Positions 17,666 to 26,063 of a stretch of DNA of 35,795 bases are shown here, piece by piece. How positions within the stretch are numbered: position 1 is the stretch's first letter; each line of letters starts with the position of its first letter. This DNA comes from Xenorhabdus yunnanensis (GTDB taxonomy: Bacteria; Pseudomonadota; Gammaproteobacteria; Enterobacterales; Enterobacteriaceae). The notes beneath the pieces are model-generated. The model was not told the origin of the DNA. It did no database searches and was given only the letters and a program-made list of their open reading frames with translations. The stretch is from assembly GCF_028598805.1 (NCBI RefSeq), contig NZ_JAQRFI010000047.1:1-35795 (forward strand), given 5' to 3'. Position numbers and translations under genes: made by a program.

Positions 17666-18193
17666 ATGAAACTTTTGGATTTGGGAAATAGAATTTGTAT
17701 TATGGGGCCTTCAAATAGCGGTAAATCTACGCTTGCTAATGCCATCTCCATAAAATGTAATTTAAAAGTGGTTCACCTGGATCAGCTTTTTCATCTACCA
17801 AATACAAACTGGCAGGAACGTCCTGTAGATGAATTCATCTCATTGCATGATATGGCAATAAAGGAAGACAGTTGGGTCATAGACGGAAACTATAGAAAAT
17901 GTCTACCGCAGCGTCTCTCCAGAGCGACAGGCGTCATTTTATTAGATATCTCAACGCCATCAAGCCTGCTGCGTTATGCAAACAGAACTCTTTTCCAACA
18001 TAACCGCTATGGTGGTCTGGAAGGCAATAAAGACAGCATCAAATGGAATATGATCCATCATATTACTGTTGTCACACCAAAAAGCAGAAAACGTTATGCT
18101 GCATTGTTTGAGCAATTGACGATACCTAAGATTAAACTGACTTCTATTAAAGAAATTAAGGAACCGTTTGATGAATGGGGGCTTATTCAGTAA
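17666..18193 (+). CDS. P-loop nucleotide kinase-like protein (FlaR/adenylate-kinase-related)
   Basis: A 175-residue protein with a Walker A motif GPSNSGKST at residues 14-22, followed by VVHLDQLFHLPNTNW and the WVIDGNYR segment typical of small kinase-like ATPases often annotated as FlaR-like 'DNA topology modulation' or AAA proteins. The ribosome-binding site is strong (GGAGG, 5 nt before the ATG). It stands alone between two terminated units. True substrate and role are unknown; the 'DNA topology' name in databases is historical and not supported here. Confidence 0.75.
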   Translation: MKLLDLGNRICIMGPSNSGKSTLANAISIKCNLKVVHLDQLFHLPNTNWQERPVDEFISLHDMAIKEDSWVIDGNYRKCLPQRLSRATGVILLDISTPSSLLRYANRTLFQHNRYGGLEGNKDSIKWNMIHHITVVTPKSRKRYAALFEQLTIPKIKLTSIKEIKEPFDEWGLIQ

Positions 18194-18379
18194 CTATTTC
18201 TGTAAATTATCTTTCGTTATATAAATAATAATTTTTTCACGATATTTATCTAAATACATTTTTTATGGGTTTTGTGCGAAAAATAGCCATTGCGGGTAAA
18301 ATTATACCTGCCTCATCAGGAGGTTCTTCCGCTGTTATTGTCTAAGCATTAGAAGAGTTGGGAAATCTGAGCACAAAAC

Positions 18380-19279
18380 TCAATCCCGACAATACATCCG
18401 AAAAAGTCTCGCCAAATGTTCTCCTGAGGGTGTCAGTTTTGTATCTCTCCGTTGAACAAGGCCAAAAATCGCGAACGGGAGTTGTTCTGCAAGGTTTAAA
18501 GCCACAAATTGCTGATCAAACAAAGCCTCATTAACCACATCGACTGCCACAATCGTTAAAAAGTCACTTTCGGCGACTAAGCTCATACAAGACATCAATG
18601 TTTCACACGTAACACTAAAGACTGGTGGTTTATTCAGCGATGAAAAGTTCTCAAATAAACTGCGATAATAAGTGCCTTTCGGCGTTGGCATCGTCCAGTC
18701 ACAATCAACCAATTCTTCCAGACAGGTTGCATGCGTTTTTGGATGTCCTTTGCGTACAATCACTTTGTACTCTTTTTCCATCAACTTTTCGAAACTCAAT
18801 TCTGCATCCAAACTGCCGGGATAATAGGTATTCACGGTAAAATCCAATTCACCTTGTCTGAGTTGAGGCAGCATAGTCAATAATTGCCCCTCTACAACCC
18901 TTAATTTTACCGTTGGGTAATCACGGTGAAACTGCGTAATTATCTTTGGCATAATTGTACGTGCAAGACTGCCTGCGACACCGATATTCACGACCCCACC
19001 AATTAAGCCAATGCTTTGTTGGATATCTTCCCGAGCAATTCTAAGCTCTTCAAGTATTAAGTTTGCGCGTTGTAGAAAACCTTTCCCACACTCTGTTAAA
19101 TGAATACCCTGGTTACTGCGGATAAATAATTTCGCACCGAGTGCATCTTCCAACTCGCGTATTGATTTAGTCAAAGCAGGTTGGGAGAGTGATAGAAAAC
19201 GGCTGGCCGCTCTGATGCTGCCATGACGATTGATTTCAACAAAAGCACGTAATTGATTTAGTTTTATTGGTGTTGCCAT
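18380..19279 (-). CDS. abgR: LysR-family regulator, AbgR-like
   Basis: A 299-residue LysR-type activator. The N-terminal helix-turn-helix reads LNQLRAFVEINRHGSIRAASRFLSLSQPALTKSIRELE, and the effector domain contains GELDFTVNTYYPGSLDAELSFEKLMEKEYKV and DCDWTMPTPKGTYY, both closely parallel to E. coli AbgR. It is divergent from abgA across 259 bp, the standard LysR arrangement, so it probably activates abgA-abgT in response to p-aminobenzoyl-glutamate. The orthology call is from aligned blocks by eye. Confidence 0.88.
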   Translation of the reverse strand: MATPIKLNQLRAFVEINRHGSIRAASRFLSLSQPALTKSIRELEDALGAKLFIRSNQGIHLTECGKGFLQRANLILEELRIAREDIQQSIGLIGGVVNIGVAGSLARTIMPKIITQFHRDYPTVKLRVVEGQLLTMLPQLRQGELDFTVNTYYPGSLDAELSFEKLMEKEYKVIVRKGHPKTHATCLEELVDCDWTMPTPKGTYYRSLFENFSSLNKPPVFSVTCETLMSCMSLVAESDFLTIVAVDVVNEALFDQQFVALNLAEQLPFAIFGLVQRRDTKLTPSGEHLARLFRMYCRD

Positions 19280-19538
19280 TGTTCTCTCTCACGATAACTT
19301 TTAATTATATAGGCAAAGTTAATTGTATCTTATTTAAATGGAATTTATTGTCTACATTAGAAATTAGTAATAAAAATTGGCTCCTGATCAAAGAACGAAA
19401 ATATTTTCAATTATTAAAAAATTAAATAAAAATAATTTAATTGGAATAAAACTAATTTGATTTATTAACGTAAATCAATGTTGACGAAATAAATAAAAGA
19501 ACTTCCATCTTCTTGGATAACTCAAAGAGAATATTATT

Positions 19539-20855
19539 ATGGATATTTTACTAAGCGAATCTATTCAGAAAATTGCCGGGAAATTACAAAACTGGCGCCG
19601 CGATTTCCATCATTTTGCCGAATCAGGTTGGTTTGAATTCAGAACAGCAACTATCGTGGCAGATGAACTACATCGTTTAGGTTATAGCCTGAAAATGGGA
19701 AAAGAGGTTATCAAGGCAGATGCCCGAATGGGCTTACCGTCAGAGCAGGCATTACAGGCACAAGAACAGCGTGCTATTGAGCAGGGAGCATTGACTGAAT
19801 GGCTACCTTATTTTTCTGGCGGATTTACTGGCATTGTTGCGACACTCGATACAGGCAAACCGGGGCCGACGTTGGCTTTTCGGGTTGATATGGACGCTCT
19901 CGACCAGAATGAGGAGCAAACTCATGTACATCTCCCTTATGTCGAAGGTTTTTCCTCTTGCAACGCACAGATGATGCATGCCTGTGGGCATGATGGTCAC
20001 ACAGCAATCGGCTTGGGGCTTGCCAACATATTGAAGAAATATGAAAGCCAACTAACAGGAAAAATAAAACTGATTTTTCAGCCTGCGGAAGAGGGAACTC
20101 GTGGGGCAAAATCAATGGCGGAAGCGGGTGTCGTCGATGATGTAGATTTATTTATCGCTATCCATATCGGTCTTGGTGTGCCTCAAGGCGAATTGGTCTG
20201 CGGGAGTGATAATTTTCTTGCCACTACCAAAATAGATGTCACTTATCGTGGCGTTGCCGCCCATTCTGGCGCAAAACCAGAAGAGGGCAAAAATGCCTTG
20301 TTAGCCGCTGCTCATGCCGTTTTAGGGTTACATGCTATTTCTCGCCACAGCGAGGGCAGTTCACGCATTAATGTCGGTGTGTTACAGGCGGGTATTGGCC
20401 GGAACGTTATACCTGATCACGCATTAATGAAAGTGGAAACGCGTGGTAAAACTAATGAGATCAATGAGTTTGTCTACCATCAAGCCATTAATATTATTGA
20501 TGGAGCGGCAAAAATGCAGGGTGTTGAATGTGACATAAAATTAATGGGAGCTGCCCAAAGCAGTCAACCCAGTCCTGCATGGGTCGATTTTATTTATCAC
20601 CAAGCCCAACAACATATTCCAGAGCTTTCATCTGTTGTCAAAAGTCTTCAACAACCTGCGGGATCGGAGGATGCGACCTATTTTATGGAGCGAGTCAAAG
20701 CGAATGGCGGTCAGGCTACCTACCTCATTTTCGGAGCAGAACTCAGTGCGGGTCACCATCATGAGCGGTTTGATTTTGATGAGAACGTAATGACCACTGC
20801 AGTGAAAACCTTAGCGACTATTGCCCTTCACCTACCTTATTTCAAAGCTACCTGA
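19539..20855 (+). CDS. abgA: p-Aminobenzoyl-glutamate hydrolase subunit A
   Basis: An M20-family metallo-amidohydrolase of 438 residues (E. coli AbgA 436) that, with AbgB, splits the folate breakdown product p-aminobenzoyl-glutamate. The match to AbgA is long and specific: WRRDFHHFAESGWFEFRTAT, FRVDMDALD, MMHACGHDGHTAIGLGLA (metal ligands around C149, H151, H154), FQPAEEGTRGA (E184/E185), AHSGAKPEEGKNALLAAA and AGHHHERFDFDENV. abgB, which should follow, is absent; a truncated abgT comes 40 bp later. Whether AbgA alone is active is unclear, since the E. coli enzyme is a heterodimer. Confidence 0.93.
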   Translation: MDILLSESIQKIAGKLQNWRRDFHHFAESGWFEFRTATIVADELHRLGYSLKMGKEVIKADARMGLPSEQALQAQEQRAIEQGALTEWLPYFSGGFTGIVATLDTGKPGPTLAFRVDMDALDQNEEQTHVHLPYVEGFSSCNAQMMHACGHDGHTAIGLGLANILKKYESQLTGKIKLIFQPAEEGTRGAKSMAEAGVVDDVDLFIAIHIGLGVPQGELVCGSDNFLATTKIDVTYRGVAAHSGAKPEEGKNALLAAAHAVLGLHAISRHSEGSSRINVGVLQAGIGRNVIPDHALMKVETRGKTNEINEFVYHQAINIIDGAAKMQGVECDIKLMGAAQSSQPSPAWVDFIYHQAQQHIPELSSVVKSLQQPAGSEDATYFMERVKANGGQATYLIFGAELSAGHHHERFDFDENVMTTAVKTLATIALHLPYFKAT

Positions 20856-20895
20856 TTACAAAATAATAGCTACAGCAAATATAAAGGAAAAAATT

Positions 20896-21531
20896 ATGAG
20901 TGAAGCAACTATTCCTGTAAATAAAAGTCCGGGGCGTATTTTTGGTTGGATTGAAAAAGTCGGAAATAAAATTCCAAATCCTTTTGTTTTATTCGTTTAT
21001 TTAATTGCTGTTTTAATGATAGCGACGGCTATTTTTTCTTGGTTTGATTTGAGTGTAAAAAATCCCACCAATGGGGAACTCATCAGAGTTAAAAATTTAC
21101 TGAGTGCCGAAGGATTACAGTGGATCTTGCCGAATATCGTGAAAAACTTTAGTAATTTCACGCCACTTGGTGCCATATTAGCGTTGGTCATTGGCGCAGG
21201 GCTTGCGGAAAAAATCGGATTACTGCAAGCCCTGATGTATAGGATGGCTTCTGGCATTAATAAACGCTATGCCAGTTATATGGTGCTGTTTATCGCCTTT
21301 TTTAGCCATATTTCGTCGGATGCTGCACTTGTTATCATGCCACCGTTAGGAGCGCTGATTTTTATTGCAGTTGGCCGACATCCCGTGGCCGGACTGCTGG
21401 CCGCGATTGCGGGGGTTGCGTCAGGGTTTACTGCGAACCTCTTGATTGTTACAACCGATGTTTTGTTATCAGGTATCAGTACCGAAGCAGCAAAAATATT
21501 TGATCCCAATCTACAGGTCAGTGTTATTTAA
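20896..21531 (+). pseudogene. abgT: AbgT p-aminobenzoyl-glutamate transporter, truncated after 211 residues
   Basis: The frame from the ATG at 20896 follows E. coli AbgT (508 residues) closely through FGWIEKVGNKIPNPFVLFVYLI, KNPTNGELIRVKNLLSAEGLQW, NFTPLGAILALVIGAGLAEK, SYMVLFIAFFSHISSDAALV and ANLLIVTTDVLLSGISTEAA. It stops at LQVSVI with TAA, where E. coli continues VSVIDNWYF. About 300 C-terminal residues, including most of the transport core, are missing and are not recognisable in the next 390 bp. The break is abrupt and clean, pointing to a deletion. ATAAAGGA upstream of the ATG is a fair ribosome-binding site. Likely non-functional. Confidence 0.9.
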
Positions 21532-21923
21532 TTAAACATGAATAATGTGATTTGTTATGTTCTGAATATTTCAAAGTAACAGAATTAATAAATTATTTTT
21601 ACGATATTGAGTAAAGCGTTTTTCTAAATATTATTCTTCATTTATGACATAATTTAAATTAAATGCCTTAATAGATAAAGTGACTTATTTTTAAATACAG
21701 ATAATACCTTATTCCTTCACTATAAAAATTAATAAAGACCATAAAATCGAAAAATTAATTTTTCATATCCATTCTTACCTCATAATTTTCGGAATTAATT
21801 TCTATCCCAATAGAGCCATGCGTTTTCTGCATACTGCATCTTTTATTTGCATTTCATCAAAAGTTAAAAAAATGTAAACATCTAATCAAGTAGAAATCAG
21901 AAAACAAAAAATAAGAGGTCATC
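21532..21923. other. AT-rich spacer after the truncated abgT
   Basis: These 392 bp lie between the abgT remnant and the symporter gene. The DNA is very AT-rich with no meaningful open frame, no recognisable abgT or abgB coding sequence and no obvious IS end. It should contain the symporter promoter; none could be assigned confidently. Confidence 0.5.
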
Positions 21924-23198
21924 ATGAACAGGCAAAAGCTCATGCGACAAATCATCATCGCCATACTGCTTGGGATTATTACCGGTTGGGGTTTTCATCA
22001 TTATCTTGATGCCAGTCAGACAAAAGAAGTCGCCGCCTATATCAATATTATCACCGATATATTCCTGCGCCTGATAAAAATGATCATCGCACCACTTGTA
22101 TTTGCTACGATTGTGACGGGATTAATGTCAATTGGCGGGTCATCTTCCGTAGGACGCATTACCCTCAAAGCGATGGTATGGTTTATTGTCGCGGGATTAG
22201 TCTCACTTGGTATTGGTATGTTGATGGCTAACGTATTTCAGCCCGGTGTTGGGCTAAATGTCGCTATCCCACAACAGGCAGAAGTGATTACCGGCCTCAA
22301 TACCAGCGGGTTCTCGTTGAGAAACTTTATCAGCCATATTTTCCCAAGCAGCTTCGCTTCTGCGATGGCGAATAATGAGATCTTACAGATCCTGATTTTT
22401 TCGATCTTTTTTGGTGCTGCACTTTCATATATCTGCCACAACAGCCAGAAAAAAAGCCCCATCGTGACTTTGATTGAAGATCTGGGGCGCATCATGTTTC
22501 GTATCACAGACTACGTAATGTCATTTGCGCCGATTGCTGTGTTTGCTGCTATTGCATCCGCCGTTACTGTACAAGGTTTGGGCTTGCTTTATGACTACGG
22601 CAAACTGATTGGTCTCTTTTACCTCGGATTATTTTTGCTCTGGGCGATTTTGTCAGCTGTTGGATTCTTTTTCCTCGGCAACGGCATGTTTTCACTGATG
22701 AAACTTATTCGGGAACCTGTGACATTGGCTTTTGCCACGGCGAGCAGCGAATCCGCTTACCCCAAAACCATGAACGCACTGGATCGCTTTGGTGTCCCGA
22801 AAAAAATCTCCAGCTTCGTATTACCGTTGGGCTATTCCTTTAACCTTGATGGCTCGATGATGTATCAATCCTTTGCAGTCCTTTTTATTGCACAGGCTTA
22901 CAACATCGATCTGAGTATCACTGAACAAATTTTGATTATGTTGACATTGATGATCACCAGCAAAGGCATGGCTGGCGTTGCGCGAGCTTCGGTGGTAGTC
23001 GTCGCGGCGACATTGCCGATGTTCAGCCTGCCAGAAGCGGGGATCTTACTCATCCTCGCCATTGATCAATTCCTTGATATGGGGCGCACAGCGACCAACG
23101 TCGTGGGTAACAGCATTTCCACCGCCGTGATTGCTAAATTAGAAGAAAAGCAGGGTATTGACGAACGGGCAGAGCAGCAAAGTGAAATCGCTAGCTAA
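21924..23198 (+). CDS. Dicarboxylate/amino-acid:cation symporter (DAACS, GltP/DctA family)
   Basis: A 424-residue secondary transporter of the glutamate/aspartate/C4-dicarboxylate family, eight membrane segments plus two re-entrant hairpins. Motifs seen are the serine-rich HP1 tip ATASSESAYPKTM (S274-S277), the TM7 sodium motif as NLDGSMMY (N307-Y314), HP2 SKGMAGVARAS, and TM8 DMGRTATNVVGN (D385, R388, T389, N392). R388 matches the GltPh arginine that holds an acidic side chain, so the substrate is probably Glu, Asp or a dicarboxylate. The residue matching the GltPh sodium-site Asp405 is Asn396 here. AGAGG lies 5 nt before the ATG. It follows the abg remnant in the same direction but with its own 390-bp upstream region. 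Confidence 0.9.
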   Translation: MNRQKLMRQIIIAILLGIITGWGFHHYLDASQTKEVAAYINIITDIFLRLIKMIIAPLVFATIVTGLMSIGGSSSVGRITLKAMVWFIVAGLVSLGIGMLMANVFQPGVGLNVAIPQQAEVITGLNTSGFSLRNFISHIFPSSFASAMANNEILQILIFSIFFGAALSYICHNSQKKSPIVTLIEDLGRIMFRITDYVMSFAPIAVFAAIASAVTVQGLGLLYDYGKLIGLFYLGLFLLWAILSAVGFFFLGNGMFSLMKLIREPVTLAFATASSESAYPKTMNALDRFGVPKKISSFVLPLGYSFNLDGSMMYQSFAVLFIAQAYNIDLSITEQILIMLTLMITSKGMAGVARASVVVVAATLPMFSLPEAGILLILAIDQFLDMGRTATNVVGNSISTAVIAKLEEKQGIDERAEQQSEIAS

Positions 23199-23211
23199 GA
23201 AGCGTAAGCAG

Positions 23212-23243
23212 ACTTGCTGTATTCCGTAGCGATTACAGCAAGT
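23212..23243 (+). terminator. Hairpin after the symporter gene
   Basis: A perfect 10-bp stem (23212-23221 with 23234-23243) with a 12-nt loop starts 13 bp after the symporter stop. No good U-run follows, so it may be a weak or Rho-assisted terminator between two convergent genes. A second 8-bp stem (23244-23251 with 23266-23273) overlaps the stop of the facing gene. Confidence 0.45.
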
Positions 23244-23265
23244 TAATCTGATAGCAGGTTGGTGG

Positions 23266-24159
23266 TCAGATTACTGCCCACCGTTTGCGCATATATTGCC
23301 AAAAGCGCTCTGAGGAAGGATTAAGGCGGGAATAAGTCCGATAAATAAAAACGCCCATTTTTATCGAAGCCTGCTCTGGTTCCAGCAAACACAATTTTTG
23401 CTCCCTGAGTTCCTCACGAATTGAATAATCCGGCAGCCAACCAACACCGTGACCATCCAGCACCATACGTTTCAGCAGTTCGCTCATGGATGAAAGGCAA
23501 AAATAAGTAAATCGATCCCTGAAATCTTTTTCCAGTAACTGATTTACCTGACGCCCCATATAACTTTCATCGGTATATTTCATTAACGGCAAAGGCGTAT
23601 CTTTCAGCCGATATAACGGTTTTCCATCCGTTGTACAGCCAGAGACAAGGTATAATCGAGCATCCAACACCTTATGATGAAGGAACGGTGATGTCATCAA
23701 TTCTTCATTAAAGAAAGACAGAATAAAATCACTTTTACCGTTTTTGAGATTATTGACAGCCTCATCAACATTAATGGATTCAATATTAAAAACCTTATCT
23801 GATTTTTCCGCAAAACCAGAAATCAATTCAGGTAATAGAGAAATAGAAAGCGAATGAGCTGCGGTGATGTTAATTCGGTATTTAGATGTTTCTCCACCTT
23901 TTAATTTGCCGATTTGATATTCTATATCACCAAGAAGATTCCTGACATAAACAATAAAACCTCTTCCTTTTAACGAAAGTTGTAATGGATTCGAGTTACG
24001 ATTAAATATTTCAAAACCAACCGCATTCTCAAGAGCCTGAATCCTGCGGCTAAAAGAAGATTGAGATATATTCCTCCGTTCTGCGGCAAGCGTAAAACTT
24101 CGTAACTCCTCCAACATTACTGCATCATATAACCATTTCAGCTCAATATTATTAAACAT
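23266..24159 (-). CDS. LysR-family regulator, HypT (YjiE/QseD)-like
   Basis: A LysR-type regulator of 297 residues from the ATG at 24157-24159, chosen because GGTGGG lies 4-9 nt upstream; an upstream ATG at 24225 would add 22 residues that are not part of the family. The N-terminus FNNIELKWLYDAVMLEELRSFTLAAERRNISQSSFSRRIQALE and the effector-domain stretch SYMGRQVNQLLEKDF...SSMSELLKRMVLDGHGVGWLPDYSI run parallel to E. coli HypT, the hypochlorite-responsive regulator. It is divergent, with 138 bp between, from a racemase-family gene that it may control. Ortholog status is by eye. Confidence 0.85.
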   Translation of the reverse strand: MFNNIELKWLYDAVMLEELRSFTLAAERRNISQSSFSRRIQALENAVGFEIFNRNSNPLQLSLKGRGFIVYVRNLLGDIEYQIGKLKGGETSKYRINITAAHSLSISLLPELISGFAEKSDKVFNIESINVDEAVNNLKNGKSDFILSFFNEELMTSPFLHHKVLDARLYLVSGCTTDGKPLYRLKDTPLPLMKYTDESYMGRQVNQLLEKDFRDRFTYFCLSSMSELLKRMVLDGHGVGWLPDYSIREELREQKLCLLEPEQASIKMGVFIYRTYSRLNPSSERFWQYMRKRWAVI

Positions 24160-24297
24160 AAACCCACCATACAAAATAACGCTTGTTGATATCAATAAAT
24201 AAAACAGTTTATGCAAATTCAACATAGGCCATAGAAATATTGCAATTACGAACCGTAATTTTTATGCCATCATAACGATTACTTATGGAGATGGCAT

Positions 24298-24996
24298 ATG
24301 AAAAAAATAATTGGTATTCTTGGCGGCATGGGGCCAGCCGCAACTGTAGATACAATGGAAAAGATAATTCAATATACACCAGCAAACAGAGATCAGGAAC
24401 ATATTCCTGTTATTACCGTTTCTTTTCCTAATATTCCAGACAGAACGGAAAGTATACTTTCTGGTGGAGTGTCGCCATTAAATAACATGTTGTCTGCATT
24501 GAGAATATTAGAGTCATCGGGAGCACGGTGTATTATTATGCCGTGTAATACAGCACATTATTGGTATGATGAGTTAAAAGCATCAACTAAAATGCACTTT
24601 CTGAATATGATTGAAATTACTTGTAATAAAATCGTAAGGGAAGGGGTTAATAACGTTGCGATTCTTGCTACAACAGGGACGATAAAGGCACGGCTTTATC
24701 AATCTCAGTTGGAAAAAGAAAAGGTAAATTTTGTAGTTCCTGATGATATTCAGCAGGGAGTTATTATGGAAAGTATTTTGGTTTATAAAGGTGGGGATGA
24801 AGAAAAGGCTTATTGGTTAATGGAGTCGGTTATTTCTCAGCTTAAAAATGTTGGGGTTGAAAAGTTTATTATGGGGTGTAGTGAAATACCGGTGATTCTT
24901 AAAAGGGAAGGTAATACGGATAGGTATATTGATGCTACGGAAGAGTTGGTTAGATGTGTAGTTGATTGGTGTTATTTGAATGAGGGTTGTGTTTAA
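24298..24996 (+). CDS. Aspartate/glutamate racemase-family protein (YgeA/RacX-like)
   Basis: A 232-residue PLP-independent racemase-family protein. It begins IGILGGMGPAATVDTMEKI, the family signature, and has both catalytic cysteines: C83 in MPCNTAHYWYDEL and C194 in GCSEIPVIL. Two cysteines acting as acid and base interconvert L- and D-aspartate, glutamate or broader amino acids. It is divergent from the HypT-like regulator, and an acidic-amino-acid symporter lies just beyond that regulator, which suggests a D-amino-acid or acidic-amino-acid function (inference). GGAGATGGC precedes the ATG. Confidence 0.88.
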   Translation: MKKIIGILGGMGPAATVDTMEKIIQYTPANRDQEHIPVITVSFPNIPDRTESILSGGVSPLNNMLSALRILESSGARCIIMPCNTAHYWYDELKASTKMHFLNMIEITCNKIVREGVNNVAILATTGTIKARLYQSQLEKEKVNFVVPDDIQQGVIMESILVYKGGDEEKAYWLMESVISQLKNVGVEKFIMGCSEIPVILKREGNTDRYIDATEELVRCVVDWCYLNEGCV

Positions 24997-25109
24997 TAAA
25001 ATGAAATTATTGCTAAGTTGTTTGACTATTTTTTTAGGAAGAAAAATATAATATACATGGTTATTTTTAATATTTGAGTTGATATTCATAATAGTATTTA
25101 GGCCAGAAA

Positions 25110-25196
25110 ATGAACGAATTAAATTTTCCCCAATTGGTAATCTCTAATCCCAATGATGTAGAAAGAAATAGATTCATGGTTGTGGGGAATAAATAA
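25110..25196 (+). other. 28-codon open frame next to the IS1 scar, possible gene stump
   Basis: A short frame starting MNELNFPQLVISNPND and containing VERNRF ends in TAA at 25194-25196, just 27 bp before the first IS1-type terminal repeat. The ribosome-binding site (AGG) is weak. It could be the truncated start of a gene destroyed by the IS1 event; I recognise no family. Confidence 0.3.
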
Positions 25197-25223
25197 TTAA
25201 TCCGTGTCCAGAACGCAGGAGCT

Positions 25224-25302
25224 GGTCACGTATTCAATCCGTTGATTGGCGTTAAACATCGTATTCACATTCAATGAAAGTGCTGATGACTTTATCATGC
25301 AT
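25224..25302 (-). mobile_element. IS1-family 3' end remnant (first tail, minus strand)
   Basis: Reading leftwards, this is the last 17 codons of an InsB-type transposase (MHDKVISTFIECEYD) with a stop at 25252-25254. After 5 nt comes a terminal repeat (25224-25246) nearly identical in layout to that of the element at 26064. The rest of the element is gone and is replaced at the ATGCAT palindrome by a second IS1 tail on the other strand. Confidence 0.8.
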
Positions 25303-25363
25303 GACAGAATCATTGGATATTATCTGAATATTCGCCACTATCAATAAATTGGAATCATGATCC
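25297..25363 (+). mobile_element. IS1-family 3' end remnant (second tail, plus strand)
   Basis: Reading rightwards from 25297, MHDRIIGYYLNIRHYQ followed by TAA (25345-25347) is the InsB C-terminus of classical IS1 (E. coli IS1 ends HDKVIGHYLNIKHYQ). The TTGGAATCATGATCC that follows resembles the IS1 right end. It is a different IS1 subtype from the minus-strand tail it is fused to. Confidence 0.8.
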
Positions 25364-25409
25364 TATTTTGCCACTCTTGGCAGATAGATAGGTTCTTTCC
25401 ATAAATAAT

Positions 25410-25439
25410 AACCGGAAGATCACAAAAAATCTTCCGGTT
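25410..25439 (-). terminator. Terminator of the immunity-like gene
   Basis: An 11-bp perfect stem (25410-25420 with 25429-25439) with an 8-nt loop lies 13 bp after the stop of the minus-strand gene. It is followed on that strand by ATTATTTAT. Confidence 0.85.
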
Positions 25440-25452
25440 CTTTAGTTACTTA

Positions 25453-25755
25453 TTAATCACCCGTTATTCTAATGCAACTGATTTTTTTACCTTTCACTTT
25501 CTCAAATATTTCATGTAATTCATTTTTTCCATCTATGATTCTATTTTCCATTTCAGATAATTCTTCAAGAAAAGAAATAGCTGCTTCACCCTCAAATACA
25601 CAATAAGCTTCGTAATAATCTTTCATTTTTCTTAAATTTTTTGCACTGCTCCATCTCGTTTCAGGTGTATAAAAAATACTTCCATGCAAGTCCTCACTCA
25701 TAACAATATGAATAACTTCATTGTCAGTTGTCGTAATATGTATATCAAGACCCAT
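25453..25755 (-). CDS. Small acidic protein, probable immunity protein of the adjacent toxin fragment
   Basis: A 100-residue soluble acidic protein beginning MGLDIHITTTDNEV, with no signal or membrane segment. I do not recognise its family. It starts 5 bp after the stop of an orphan toxin-like C-terminal piece and has a good GAGG ribosome-binding site inside the toxin's last codons. This is the toxin-immunity order of CDI and Rhs systems, and a terminator follows directly. The immunity role is inferred from position, size and charge. Confidence 0.65.
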   Translation of the reverse strand: MGLDIHITTTDNEVIHIVMSEDLHGSIFYTPETRWSSAKNLRKMKDYYEAYCVFEGEAAISFLEELSEMENRIIDGKNELHEIFEKVKGKKISCIRITGD

Positions 25756-25760
25756 ATTAT

Positions 25761-26027
25761 TTATCCTCGTAAAATTATATCTTTTGAGCTAAGTTCCTTA
25801 AATTTAAGTTCTGGGAAAACTGTAACCAAATCACCATTTGGTTTAGTAACAACCCTTGCTTTATTTAATTTATTACCTTCTAAATCTATACCGACTCTTC
25901 TTTTTAACACTTTTTCGTATATAAAATTACCACTACGACCATCAAGTATAATTCTATTTGGATAACGAAATACATATCTTGCTATTGTTTTAATATCAGC
26001 TTTAAGCAGTACGCTGGGTAAACCTGT
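25761..26027 (-). pseudogene. Orphan C-terminal toxin domain fragment (CdiA-CT/Rhs-tip-like)
   Basis: An open stretch of 88 codons with no start ends at a TAA (25761-25763) five bases before the immunity-like ATG. It reads GLPSVLLKADIKTIARYVFR near its N-terminal end, then PNRIILDGRSGNFIYEKV, RVVTKPNGDLVTVFPELKF near the C-terminus. Basic residues followed by a terminal RVVT..G.LVT.FP block resemble RNase-type (BECR-fold) toxin tails of polymorphic toxins, but this is a weak, by-eye similarity. Upstream the frame meets a stop (26028-26030) and then IS1 DNA, so the delivery part of the toxin has been lost. It may be a silent 'orphan' toxin module. Confidence 0.6.
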
Positions 26028-26063
26028 TTATTCTTTGAAAACGGGGATCGCGTAGGCGAGTAA

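Noticed and set aside
17467-17751. 94-codon minus-strand frame overlapping the P-loop gene start
   Set aside because: It is antisense to the Walker A region of a recognisable gene, has no ribosome-binding site and no recognisable domains.
18240-18380. Possible gene relic between the P-loop gene and abgR (reads VRKIAIAGKIIPASSGG in one frame)
   Set aside because: The frame is only about 25 codons, ends in a stop, and I could not tie it to a family.
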